Source: an uncultured Gammaproteobacteria bacterium
GTDB lineage: Bacteria; Pseudomonadota; Gammaproteobacteria; Pseudomonadales; Pseudohongiellaceae
Assembly (NCBI GenBank): GCA_913060695.1
Contig: CAJXUA010000003.1
Coordinates: 62,001 to 126,000, forward strand
DNA length: 64,000 bases
Reading direction: 5' to 3'
This document shows, one piece after another, positions 1 through 7,368 of the stretch; positions within the stretch are counted from its first letter, which is position 1, and every line of letters begins with the position of its first letter. Below the pieces are notes generated by a model. The model was not told where the DNA came from. It did no database searches and saw nothing but the letters and a program-made list of their open reading frames with translations. The position numbers and the translations under genes were made by a program.

Positions 1-189
1 CTACTGCGCCCCGGCGGCCTAATCGCACTAGATAACTGCCTGTGGGGAGGCTCGGTGATCGACCTCGACGATCAAAGCGAGGACACCAAGGCGCTGCGCA
101 AACTCAACGACAAGATCAGCAGTGACCGACGGGTACAGGCCTATTTGGCCCCTGTTGGCGATGGCATCTACCTAGCGTCCAAATTATAG
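1..189 (+). CDS. O-methyltransferase family 3, C-terminal fragment
   Basis: Only the last 62 codons are in the window; the frame is open from base 1 to a TAG at 187-189. The peptide begins LLRPGGLIALDNCLWGG and ends PVGDGIYLASKL. This matches the end of SAM-dependent catechol/caffeoyl-CoA type O-methyltransferases, where the LLRPGG..ALDN..W.G segment follows the last Rossmann strand and GDG(I/L).LA.K is the terminal strand. The substrate cannot be told from this fragment. The last six bases overlap the 3' end of the opposing MAPEG gene, so the two genes converge tail to tail. Confidence 0.85.
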   Translation, partial: LLRPGGLIALDNCLWGGSVIDLDDQSEDTKALRKLNDKISSDRRVQAYLAPVGDGIYLASKL

Positions 190-609
190 CCTGACCACAA
201 CCTCGTATAGCAGCAGCGCTGTCAGTACGAATATGGCAAGCACGCCTATTAAGAAGATGTTTCGGCGCTTTGGTACCACGTTAGGGCCGGTATGAATCCA
301 GGCATGGAACAACCGGCTTAATGCGAACACCCACGCGGCCAGCAGCGCCAAGACACCCACCGCATCTAGCTCAATTAGGGCGATTACCAGCACATAAAAG
401 AGAACCGGTACTTCGAATTGGTTGCGGATATTATTGTTGATCTTCTGCACATACTCCGGCCATGCATCGTCATGCAGTGCGCGGCGTGCATTGTCAACTT
501 CGCCTGCGCGAAGGGCTTTGATCTTGGCAAGAATCAAGGCGCTATACACGGTCAAGGTCAGGCAGATTTGTAGCAATACCGGCAGGTATAGCCAATTGGG
601 ATTCATCAT
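184..609 (-). CDS. MAPEG family membrane protein
   Basis: This 141-residue integral membrane protein belongs to the MAPEG family (membrane-associated proteins in eicosanoid and glutathione metabolism). About four hydrophobic segments are visible, near residues 5-28, 67-85, 86-103 and 117-139. Family-type signatures are NNIRNQFEVPVLFYVL in the middle and RLFHAWIHTGPNVVPKR near residue 100. Eukaryotic relatives are glutathione transferases or leukotriene synthases; the bacterial substrate is unknown. The start ATG follows the stop of the upstream persulfide dioxygenase with no gap, and its Shine-Dalgarno GGAG lies inside that gene, so the two are very likely cotranscribed. A link to glutathione chemistry is plausible because the partner acts on glutathione persulfide. 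Confidence 0.85.
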   Translation of the reverse strand: MMNPNWLYLPVLLQICLTLTVYSALILAKIKALRAGEVDNARRALHDDAWPEYVQKINNNIRNQFEVPVLFYVLVIALIELDAVGVLALLAAWVFALSRLFHAWIHTGPNVVPKRRNIFLIGVLAIFVLTALLLYEVVVRL

Positions 610-1650
610 TTATCGCTCCAACCAATGCAAAATGCCGCCGTGGATATTCGCCACTTTCTCATGCCCAACCTCCTTCAGGATAGTGATCGCCATCGACGAG
701 CGCTTGCCGGAACGGCACAGAGTAACCACCGGCTTATCCTTTGGTACTTCACCCACCCGCGCACGTAGTTCGCTCAGGGGAATGACGGTGACGCGTTCCA
801 GCCCAACTATTGGCGCACCAATCTCCTCGGCCTCGCGCACATCCAATACCGTCAGCTCTGCTTGATGCTGTAGCACCCACTCCGGCTCAACCTCGGGTAT
901 GCCCGCGAAGGTAACCCGCAATTCAGCCCAGTCCGGCTCCTCTGGCAATTTACCATTGGCTGGCTTGCCACTGCGCAGATTGTTCGGCAGCGCCTCGTCT
1001 ATCTTCTTGGGGTGAGGCAATTGCATTGCCTTCATATACTCCACGAAGTCGCGCTCATTGGCGCCACCACCCACACGAGGATTGAATCGCTTCTCCTCCT
1101 CTACGGAAGATCGAGTACGCCCGTTGTAGTCATGGGCGGGATAGACGGCGTAGCCATCTGGAAGGGAGAATATTTGTTCAGTTATGGAATGATATAAACG
1201 CGCTGGGTCGCCCTGTTGAAAATCGCTACGGCCACAGCCCCGAATCAAGAGAGCGTCGCCAGTAAACACCATCTGCTGCTGCGCAAGAACAAAGCTAGTA
1301 CAACCGCTGGTATGCCCAGGCGTCGCCCGCGCCTCAAGCTCTACCCCTTGCACTCCGAAGCGCTGCCCATCTTGGAGCAAGAGATCGACATTCTCGGCAC
1401 CTGCACTCGCAGAGATCGCGATTTTACAGCCTGTCTTTTGCTTCAGTAACCACGCAGCCGTAATATGGTCTGCGTGGGCATGTGTGTCCACTACCAGCTT
1501 TAGTTGCAAGCCCAGTTCGTCGAGTAAGGCTAAGTCGCGTGAGGCTTGCTCGAATACAGGATCGATCAGCAGTGCCTCATGGCTAGCTTCATCGGCAAGC
1601 AGATAAGTATAGGTAGATGAGCTAGCGTCGAAGAGTTGTCTGAATAACAT
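610..1650 (-). CDS. Persulfide dioxygenase (ETHE1-like) fused to a rhodanese domain
   Basis: The protein has 346 residues in two domains. Residues 1-235 form a metallo-beta-lactamase fold of the ETHE1/persulfide dioxygenase type, with the metal motif THAHADH giving H57, H59, D61 and H62, then TPGHTSGC near 113 and a further His in PAHDYNGR. Residues ~255-346 form a rhodanese domain with active-site loop CRSGKRSS, Cys312. ETHE1 enzymes oxidise glutathione persulfide to sulfite and glutathione. Fused rhodaneses pass sulfane sulfur between glutathione persulfide and thiosulfate, so the fusion likely channels persulfide in sulfide detoxification. GGAG precedes the ATG. It leads a two-gene unit with the MAPEG gene. 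An alternative label seen for such proteins is 'MBL fold metallo-hydrolase'. Confidence 0.88.
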   Translation of the reverse strand: MLFRQLFDASSSTYTYLLADEASHEALLIDPVFEQASRDLALLDELGLQLKLVVDTHAHADHITAAWLLKQKTGCKIAISASAGAENVDLLLQDGQRFGVQGVELEARATPGHTSGCTSFVLAQQQMVFTGDALLIRGCGRSDFQQGDPARLYHSITEQIFSLPDGYAVYPAHDYNGRTRSSVEEEKRFNPRVGGGANERDFVEYMKAMQLPHPKKIDEALPNNLRSGKPANGKLPEEPDWAELRVTFAGIPEVEPEWVLQHQAELTVLDVREAEEIGAPIVGLERVTVIPLSELRARVGEVPKDKPVVTLCRSGKRSSMAITILKEVGHEKVANIHGGILHWLER

Positions 1651-1690
1651 CGTAGCTCCATTGTCTATGCCGCTTGATGCGACTTAGCAC

Positions 1691-1709
1691 GTGGGGAGTA
1701 TAGCCCCAC
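1691..1709. terminator. GC-rich stem-loop after the TPR-barrel gene
   Basis: GTGGGG (1691-1696) pairs with CCCCAC (1704-1709) around a 7-base loop. It lies between the stop of the TPR-barrel gene and the start of the persulfide dioxygenase gene, both read on the minus strand. There is no T-run after it on either strand, so it is at most a weak or factor-assisted terminator or a 3' end stabiliser. Confidence 0.3.
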
Positions 1710-1743
1710 ACTCACGATGCTGCCTCTGTGAATGTGGAGCCGC

Positions 1744-3069
1744 TTAATACTGAAACTCTATACTAGCAAACACACGGTGCTTATCGTATTGATAGATATC
1801 AAAATTATCGCGTTGATCTGTCAACTGATATTGCGCGCGCACTAGCCAATTTGGATTCAATCGATAGGCGATATCCGCATTCAACTTACGCTGCTCCCCT
1901 TCGCGCTGGGCCTGCTTAATGCTGCCGTCGATCTCGCGTAATCGGTTAAGACCCTCGTATTGGTTGTCGATGTACTCTGCCGCCAAGCCCGTGCTCAGCT
2001 TCGCACTCGCCTGCCAGCGCATCTCGGCACGCAACGCATGCCGGGTAGGAGAGTAGCTAGAGAAGGCACCGCCGCGTTGCAGATCTTGTCGATCATTCTC
2101 CTCGTAGCGATAGCGCGTCTTGAAAGTGAAATCACCAACGCTTTTGCGCCAGCCAAGTTCCAACTGCTGTTGCTCACCGTCGATCTGCGCATAGGGCTGC
2201 CCGGCATCGAAACGACTTGCGCGTAAGTCTAAATTCAGCGTCCCCAAGGACAGTGCTCGCGATACACCCAGCGACACCTGCGTTTGGTCTGCCACCTCTT
2301 CGGAGTCGAGCGAGGTGCGCGTTAGGCGTAAGCCTGTCTCGAACTGGTAGCCACCAAATGGCTTAACATAGCCAAACCCTCCTCCGAGCACGCGGCTATC
2401 AAGACGTGAGAACTCATTAAAGGCTCGATCGAAACCTAGAGCGTAGACATTGAGACCATCTCGAGCGCTACCACTAATTTGATATTGCCCAAAGACTAGT
2501 AGTTCGTGGAAAGAGTCACCTGCGTTATTACTGCTATCGAGCAGGTCGCTGGCCAAGCTAGTCGCATTGGAGTCGTCGCCGCCACTTAGGCTAACGACGC
2601 TGCTGAACCGCTTTGCAGGAGCTGGCGTCGATGGCCGCGCCGTTGTCGCAGCCGTTTCTAACTCCGCTAGCTTGCTCCGCGCCAGTGTCGCGACGCGCTC
2701 GTTCTCTTGCTGCTGCGCGCCGGCACGAAAGAGACGCATTGCCTCTTCGCGCTGTCCTTGTGCCTGAGCTAACAGGCCTAGATTGTATTGCACCAACACT
2801 TGCCACTGCGGCTTGTCTACAAGACTTTGAAAGCGTTGCTTTGCCTCGTCATAGCGCTGCAGCCGAAACAGACTAACGGCGATATTGTATTGCAGCGAAT
2901 CCGTTGAAGAGGCTTCCCTCTCCTGCTGTTCGAAGTGTGTTAAGGCCTCCTGGTAGCGCCCTTCATTGAAGGCGCTGATGCCTGGGTTGGAGCTTGAGTC
3001 CTGTGCCTGCGCGGCGATGGCTGCGCTTAATATTGCGACAGCAAATAATCGTTTGCCTTGAATCTTCAT
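1744..3069 (-). CDS. Exported TPR protein with C-terminal outer-membrane beta-barrel
   Basis: The 441-residue protein has a signal peptide ending near AAIAAQAQ (residue ~23). TPR-like helical repeats cover residues ~28-130 (AFNEGRYQEALTHFEQ; AVSLFRLQRYDEAKQRFQ; GLLAQAQGQREEAMRLFR). A Pro/Thr/Ala linker leads to ~290 residues of alternating amphipathic strands starting SVVSLSGGDDSN and ending FASIEFQY, with the terminal aromatic residue usual for outer-membrane barrels. The architecture resembles Slam-type (DUF560) surface-protein translocators and other TPR-barrel exporters, but I cannot assign a family with certainty. It lies 41 bp after the acidic secreted protein gene and may help export or anchor it. 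GGGAGACCTC precedes the ATG as ribosome site. Confidence 0.7.
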   Translation of the reverse strand: MKIQGKRLFAVAILSAAIAAQAQDSSSNPGISAFNEGRYQEALTHFEQQEREASSTDSLQYNIAVSLFRLQRYDEAKQRFQSLVDKPQWQVLVQYNLGLLAQAQGQREEAMRLFRAGAQQQENERVATLARSKLAELETAATTARPSTPAPAKRFSSVVSLSGGDDSNATSLASDLLDSSNNAGDSFHELLVFGQYQISGSARDGLNVYALGFDRAFNEFSRLDSRVLGGGFGYVKPFGGYQFETGLRLTRTSLDSEEVADQTQVSLGVSRALSLGTLNLDLRASRFDAGQPYAQIDGEQQQLELGWRKSVGDFTFKTRYRYEENDRQDLQRGGAFSSYSPTRHALRAEMRWQASAKLSTGLAAEYIDNQYEGLNRLREIDGSIKQAQREGEQRKLNADIAYRLNPNWLVRAQYQLTDQRDNFDIYQYDKHRVFASIEFQY

Positions 3070-3110
3070 GAGGTCTCCCTATCTCTCGAGTGTTTGGTGA
3101 ACGTTATGCT

Positions 3111-3905
3111 CTAAAGAAGCGGCACTTCGCGCAGTTCTTCACTGATCTCCTCGATAGGCAGAGGCGACTCATTTGCAGGCACGGGAATCTCGTCAAGAGG
3201 TAGTGACTGCTGCTCTTGTACGATGCCCTGCACGGCACTATCCAGATTCGTACTAGAGGCGGGCTCTAGACTATCGACGATGGTGTCTGTCTGAGTATCG
3301 AGGATAGTATCTACTTGGGTATCGACAACCGCATCAGTCACCACATCGAGCTCAGGGCTAGGAATGGAAGGACTTAGGCTATCTACGATGCCACTAGTCG
3401 AGTCGACACTTGGCACTACCGTATCGATTACACCTCCCACCTGGTCGACCGTATCTTGCAATGTATTCTGCAAAGGCGATGCAGGGTCGAGAATGTCCAC
3501 GATATTGCTTGGCAAGGAAATCACAGAATTGCCACCTAGGTCGACGTTGACGTCACCACCTACGCTTACGTTGGTCGTGCCATCGATACTGATCGTTTCC
3601 CGCACATTGTCCGCGCCAATCTCTGTCGCAACATCGACAATCTCGTTTACGTCACTCTCGATTTCCTCAACGACGTTTAATTGCTGAGTATTTGATAGGG
3701 TCGTAGGGACGTTATTCAGCGTACTTAAAGAAGGGAGCTCCAGGCGATTCACAAAACCCGCTGGCGTTTCGTCCTCCTCTATTACTGAAATCGTAATATC
3801 GAGCTCTGGCGAGGTCTGTTGTTGCGCTAAGGCGCTATTACAAAACGCCCAGATTCCAATCCCTGAAATAGCCACGCTCAATTTTAATCGCTTATGGGTA
3901 TTCAT
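3111..3905 (-). CDS. Secreted acidic low-complexity protein, unknown function
   Basis: I do not recognise a family. The 264-residue product has a signal peptide (basic MNTHKRLK, hydrophobic core, cleavage near ALAQ, residue ~28). The mature chain contains no Lys, Cys, Trp or Tyr and only three Arg, against dozens of Asp/Glu. It is built from short Val/Ile/Leu-Asp/Ser/Thr repeats, for example VDTQVDTILDTQTDTIVDS near residues 192-210, plus a TTNVSVGGDVNVDLGGNS stretch that looks like beta-turn repeats. Such composition suggests an extracellular or surface-exposed structural protein. It sits between a similar low-complexity gene and the TPR-barrel gene. AAGGAGG lies 5-6 bases before the ATG, a very strong ribosome site that suggests high expression. 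Real coding status is supported by the signal peptide and ribosome site. Confidence 0.72.
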   Translation of the reverse strand: MNTHKRLKLSVAISGIGIWAFCNSALAQQQTSPELDITISVIEEDETPAGFVNRLELPSLSTLNNVPTTLSNTQQLNVVEEIESDVNEIVDVATEIGADNVRETISIDGTTNVSVGGDVNVDLGGNSVISLPSNIVDILDPASPLQNTLQDTVDQVGGVIDTVVPSVDSTSGIVDSLSPSIPSPELDVVTDAVVDTQVDTILDTQTDTIVDSLEPASSTNLDSAVQGIVQEQQSLPLDEIPVPANESPLPIEEISEELREVPLL

Positions 3906-3946
3906 AATGCCTCCTTAGTCCTTTACTGCGTCACTAGCCCTTCCTT

Positions 3947-3973
3947 GTATAGAGAAGCTACTACGCTGAATCC
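3947..3973 (-). promoter_or_regulatory. Candidate ECF-type promoter for the acidic protein gene
   Basis: Read on the minus strand this is GGATTC, 14 bases, then TCTATAC, about 40 bases before the ATG and just beyond the upstream terminator. A similar arrangement, GGAACC-13-TCTATAC, precedes the ECF sigma gene at 6130-6155. GGAA.. with a TC..A -10 is the general ECF promoter shape, but the spacing is shorter than in well-known RpoE promoters, so this is tentative. Confidence 0.3.
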
Positions 3974-3974
3974 G

Positions 3975-4005
3975 AAAAAAAGCCCGGGGTGCTGTACCCC
4001 CGGGC
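3975..4005 (-). terminator. Rho-independent terminator
   Basis: On the minus strand GCCCGGGG and CCCCGGGC form a perfect 8-bp GC-only stem (arms at 3998-4005 and 3982-3989, 8-base loop) followed immediately by seven T residues (3981-3975). It stands 8 bases after the stop codon of the 4013-4771 gene. It should end the sigma/anti-sigma/low-complexity transcript and separate it from the next gene. Confidence 0.92.
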
Positions 4006-4012
4006 GTATTAC

Positions 4013-4771
4013 TTATAGATCGCTGGCGAGGCCGCCTGCAATCTCAGTCACACTGTTGATACTCGCACTAAGCGAACCGCTTTGCTGCGCGACATCTGAC
4101 GCCTCTTCAGAGGACTGCTGCGATATCTCGCCGGCAATCTCTGTGGCCACATCAAGATTACTCTCGACAACTACCGCACCATTCACGGCATCGACAGTTT
4201 CCTGCGTGGTTTGAGCGTTCGATTCAACGAATGCCTGTGTGTTTGCGCTAATGGTAGCGCCAACGTCAACGATTGCTTCGCCGCTAGAAGTGGCATTATC
4301 TTCCATGTCTTCTTGCATTGAATCGATCTGAGCAGTGGTCTGTGTTGCCGCGTTTACTGCTGCCGCTACGCCTACCTGGCTCGACTCACCATCGTCGCTA
4401 AGCACTACTGAATTGAGCAGCACATCGGACGTTGTTTGCGAATCAATCGAAGTAGTGCTCTCGCTGACAGTGTTCTGTGTAGACTCACCAGCCTGTTGTG
4501 CGCTGCCTGTAACGGTGGCGCCGCTTTGTACTGCCAACTCGGTGCTGCTTTGCACAGAGTTAGACGCACTATTTTCTAAGGCATCGACTACTTGCGCACG
4601 ATTAATTGTAGCGCTTGTTTGTAGAGCTGCATTTGCTTGAGCACTTGTACTAGCCTCCGTGACAGATTGCGCCAAGGTGTTGCCACCATAGATGCAGCCT
4701 GTTGCAAGCAGCAGTGACAGTGCCGTTTTCTTTACTCGTCCTGTAGTATTTTCGGTATTGACATTGCGCAT
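4013..4771 (-). CDS. Secreted Ser/Thr/Gln/Ala-rich low-complexity protein, unknown function
   Basis: I do not recognise a family. The product has 252 residues with an N-terminal signal (basic GRVKK, hydrophobic ALSLLLATGCIYGG, cleavage near TLAQ, residue ~35). The mature ~217 residues hold one Arg and no Lys, Cys, Trp or Tyr. They are rich in Ser, Thr, Ala, Gln, Val and Asn with scattered Asp/Glu, in an amphipathic pattern such as EIAGEISQQSSEEASDVAQQSGSL. This recalls repetitive fibre-, stalk- or amyloid-type exported proteins. AGAGGA precedes the ATG. It follows the anti-sigma gene by 45 bp and ends at a strong terminator, so it is probably the third gene of the sigma operon and a main regulatory target. 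The neighbouring 3111-3905 product has a matching composition. Confidence 0.72.
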   Translation of the reverse strand: MRNVNTENTTGRVKKTALSLLLATGCIYGGNTLAQSVTEASTSAQANAALQTSATINRAQVVDALENSASNSVQSSTELAVQSGATVTGSAQQAGESTQNTVSESTTSIDSQTTSDVLLNSVVLSDDGESSQVGVAAAVNAATQTTAQIDSMQEDMEDNATSSGEAIVDVGATISANTQAFVESNAQTTQETVDAVNGAVVVESNLDVATEIAGEISQQSSEEASDVAQQSGSLSASINSVTEIAGGLASDL

Positions 4772-4816
4772 GATTAAATCCTCTTTAATAAAGTGATTGC
4801 TCAGTTTTTCGGTGTC

Positions 4817-5482
4817 TCAGATTATGAGAGCTACCTGCTCTCCTGCAGACACCGCACCAACGTTTAACAGCATTTGCTTGCGCGCGCCGCCAGACTCTAC
4901 TTCGACGACAATGCTGCCACTATCACTCCCTCGCAACTGCACTGGCAGGGTCAATTGATTATTGCCTGCCACAATCGATGTCGCCCAGCGGACTGTGCTG
5001 TAGTCTGGATATCCTGCCAGGCTTACATGCTCGTCCATTTGCAAAGTGATGAAGGCATTCTCTAATGCTTGCCCACTCACCATCAGCAAATCCACTTGGC
5101 GTATCTCTTGAGGTGCCACCTCGACGACTACTACATTGGAACCAATGCCTGTCGAAGTGTCCTGCGATGGAAGCGTGAACAGCACACCGATTGCCAAAAC
5201 CAAACTCGCCGCTGTTGCCAGCATCCAGGTCTTAGGGGCTCTCGGTTCAGTGCTGCGGCTCTCCTTAGCCAACCATGCCTGCTGTAGTGCCCGATCCGCG
5301 AATCCTTCGCTTGGCGCTACGTTCGGAAGACGCTTGAGCAATGCGTTGTAGCGCATCGACTCTAGAAACTCCCGGCAGTGCTCACAGCTATCAATATGCT
5401 GGCGAACCGACTCGGGCGCTTGATCCTTCAAACGCTCGATGCCTACTTCGTTTACCAGTGTTTTGATTTGTGTGCATTGCAT
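4817..5482 (-). CDS. Transmembrane zinc-finger anti-sigma factor
   Basis: The 221-residue protein has a zf-HC2 anti-sigma domain at the N-terminus with the HX3CX2C motif HIDSCEHC (H29, C33, C36). A single membrane span lies near residues 86-104 (WMLATAASLVLAIGVLFTL), followed by a ~115-residue periplasmic beta-rich domain (VVVVEVAPQEIRQVDLLMVSG...). The expected role is to hold the ECF sigma factor encoded 37 bp upstream at the membrane until a periplasmic signal releases it. The periplasmic domain has no motif I recognise and would be the sensor. The TM and arrangement are typical of ECF anti-sigma factors; the stimulus is unknown. Confidence 0.88.
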   Translation of the reverse strand: MQCTQIKTLVNEVGIERLKDQAPESVRQHIDSCEHCREFLESMRYNALLKRLPNVAPSEGFADRALQQAWLAKESRSTEPRAPKTWMLATAASLVLAIGVLFTLPSQDTSTGIGSNVVVVEVAPQEIRQVDLLMVSGQALENAFITLQMDEHVSLAGYPDYSTVRWATSIVAGNNQLTLPVQLRGSDSGSIVVEVESGGARKQMLLNVGAVSAGEQVALII

Positions 5483-5519
5483 GGTCTAACTCCTTTGCTT
5501 CCATACACGGAACAAATGT

Positions 5520-6095
5520 CTAAAAGGTTCCATTAATTAAAATATTTTTTAACTTTTCTCGCGCTCGGTGTAGCCTAGACTTCACCGTACCAATTTTTTC
5601 TTCAATAATATCAGCGACTTCTGATGCCGAATAACCCTCGAGGTCGTGTAACAAAATAACTTCTCTATGGGCATCATCTAGACTCTCTAGCGCGCTGGCC
5701 AGCGCATCGCTTTCAAGCATTTGAGCGAAATCATCATGACTGTCGGCAAAATTGTATGTGGCGGTCTGGGAGTCCTCGTCATCGTTAGCACTACTGCTAA
5801 GATCAGAGTCGTTGCTAATGGGGGAACTCGATTGGCTGCGATGCGCATCGACGAAACGACGATACACGCACTTCAGTAGCCATGGGCGCAGCTGCTCTAT
5901 GCCCTGCATCTCCTCAACGCGATCGGCAAGGCGAATCAGCACATCTTGCACGATATCCTCGGCGTCGTGCTCCGACCGAGACCAGCGATACGCCATTCGG
6001 TACATAAGGTCGATGTGAGGACGCAGCAACTGTGTGAACTGATGTTGCTTAGAATTTTTGTTGCGAAATAGTTGTGTAATGCTACCCAGAATCAA
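5520..6095 (-). CDS. ECF-family RNA polymerase sigma factor
   Basis: This sigma-70 family protein has about 191 residues. Region 2 lies near residues 25-95 (HIDLMYRMAYRWSRSEHDAEDIVQDVLIRL ... RPWLLKCVYRRFVD). Region 4 is at the C-terminus (SLDDAHREVILLHDLEGYSASEVADIIEEKIGTVKSRLHRAREKLKNIL). An acidic Ser/Asp-rich linker separates them. No ATG suits the start. The frame opens with TTG at 6116, but TTG at 6095 has AAGGAG just before it and leaves room for a leader after the candidate promoter at 6130-6155, so I prefer 6095. It heads an operon with the anti-sigma gene and a secreted low-complexity gene. Confidence 0.88.
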   Translation of the reverse strand: MILGSITQLFRNKNSKQHQFTQLLRPHIDLMYRMAYRWSRSEHDAEDIVQDVLIRLADRVEEMQGIEQLRPWLLKCVYRRFVDAHRSQSSSPISNDSDLSSSANDDEDSQTATYNFADSHDDFAQMLESDALASALESLDDAHREVILLHDLEGYSASEVADIIEEKIGTVKSRLHRAREKLKNILINGTF

Positions 6096-6129
6096 TCTCT
6101 CCTTCCTAGGAAACAACGCACGATGATGG

Positions 6130-6155
6130 GTATAGACACACTATAGCGAGGTTCC
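6130..6155 (-). promoter_or_regulatory. Candidate autoregulated ECF promoter
   Basis: On the minus strand GGAACC is followed after 13 bases by TCTATAC, about 35 bases before the preferred sigma start. GGAAC is the usual -35 core of ECF promoters. A related pair occurs at 3947-3973 before another gene of the locus. The spacer is short for an RpoE-type promoter, so confidence is low. Confidence 0.35.
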
Positions 6156-6183
6156 TAGCGACTTGGGTCGTGTTTGATTACTC

Positions 6184-6606
6184 CTAATCCGTGAACTTGG
6201 AGCGGTGCGACTTCATTAGTCGTAGTATATCTTTCTTGGTGACAATTCCTTCGATGCGATTCTCATTATCGACAATTGGGATACAGGAAATATTTTTCGA
6301 TAGAAACATATCGATTGCGTCGAACATGTTTGCCGTCTTTCTTAAGGTAGTAGGCTTGCGCGTCATGAAGGTATGTACGGGACGATGCAACAACATTTGA
6401 TCCTTGTAGGTCTCGAGAGGTGTGCCAAAGGTAGGAGTCAATTGACGATAGACGTCGCGGTCCGAAACAACACCGGCAAGTTTGTGGTGCTCAACCACTA
6501 ACACGTGGTTGAATTTCGCGCGGTCGAGAATATCCTTCACCATCTTAAGCGTGTCATCGAGCTCTACCGTTGCGACGGGATGGCTCATTATCTTATCTAA
6601 AGTCAT
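6184..6606 (-). CDS. Tandem CBS-domain protein
   Basis: The 140-residue cytoplasmic protein consists of two CBS motifs and little else. CBS1 is near residues 1-60 (IMSHPVATVELDDTL ... HHKLAGVVSDRDVYRQL) and CBS2 near 78-135 (FMTRKPTTLRKTANMFDAIDMF ... NRIEGIVTKKDILRLM). Paired CBS motifs form a Bateman module that binds adenine nucleotides or related ligands. Stand-alone CBS proteins usually act as energy sensors or regulators of partner proteins. No partner domain is present here. It is divergently placed from the exported thioredoxin-fold gene across a 141-bp spacer. Confidence 0.9.
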   Translation of the reverse strand: MTLDKIMSHPVATVELDDTLKMVKDILDRAKFNHVLVVEHHKLAGVVSDRDVYRQLTPTFGTPLETYKDQMLLHRPVHTFMTRKPTTLRKTANMFDAIDMFLSKNISCIPIVDNENRIEGIVTKKDILRLMKSHRSKFTD

Positions 6607-6747
6607 ACTCTCTCCAACGCGACACAGAAAACTCCCTTAATGTAGGCTATTTTAGGCTCGCTGAGTAACAATTCCACCTCACCTCGGTCTGATGTGGGGC
6701 ATGCATAAGAAATCTAGCAAATAAACCGCCCCAAAAGGAGCTCTGAC

Positions 6748-7338
6748 ATGAAAAGCTTTTTAAAGCCACTTCTTTCGCGATCGCTATTAATAGGCTTATT
6801 CGTGTTCGCGCTTGCCAGCACTGCGAGTGCGGCAGACGAGGCCTTCATCTGGGCCCCGTCTCTCAATGTCGGCGATACACTGCCAGCTATTAGTGCCGTG
6901 GACCAAGACGGCAACGAGCACAGCCTCGCACAACTAAGCGGCGAGAACGGGCTTATCCTCGTAATGAGTCGCTCCTTCGACTGGTGCCCCTTCTGCATTC
7001 GTCAGCTCCAGCAGTTAGTGGAGGCCGAGGCCCAATTCAATGCCATTGGCTTCAATGTGACCACTATGACCTATGATTCGGTGGCAACCTTGAAAGAGGC
7101 GGAGGAGGAATACGAGACCACATTCCCCATGCTGTACGATGAGGATAGTGCGCACATTAAGGCGATGGGAATATTGAACATGCAGTACGAGCCCGGCAAC
7201 CGGGCCTATGGAATACCCTACCCAGGGATCTTCGTGCTCGATAATAAGGGCGTGATACGCGCCAAACTGGCCGAGGAAGACTATCGTATACGCCCGGACT
7301 TCAGCCTTGTACTCGAGGCCGCTCAGGCAGTCGAGTAG
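6748..7338 (+). CDS. Exported peroxiredoxin-like (AhpC/TSA, redoxin) protein
   Basis: The 196-residue protein has a signal peptide (MKSFLKPLLSRSLLIGLFVFALASTASAA, cleavage near 29), so it probably acts in the periplasm. The redoxin domain starts PSLNVGDTLPAISAVDQDGNEHSL. The active site is SFDWCPFC with C80 and C83, a CXXC pair where typical peroxiredoxins have a single peroxidatic Cys after Pro-x-x-x-Thr. Function could be peroxide reduction or thiol-disulfide exchange. AAGGAG sits 7 bases before the ATG. The gene is alone on its strand between a CBS gene and a convergent DUF547 gene. Confidence 0.85.
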   Translation: MKSFLKPLLSRSLLIGLFVFALASTASAADEAFIWAPSLNVGDTLPAISAVDQDGNEHSLAQLSGENGLILVMSRSFDWCPFCIRQLQQLVEAEAQFNAIGFNVTTMTYDSVATLKEAEEEYETTFPMLYDEDSAHIKAMGILNMQYEPGNRAYGIPYPGIFVLDNKGVIRAKLAEEDYRIRPDFSLVLEAAQAVE

Positions 7339-7368
7339 GCTGCTCTATAGGATGGGACCTTGCCCAGT

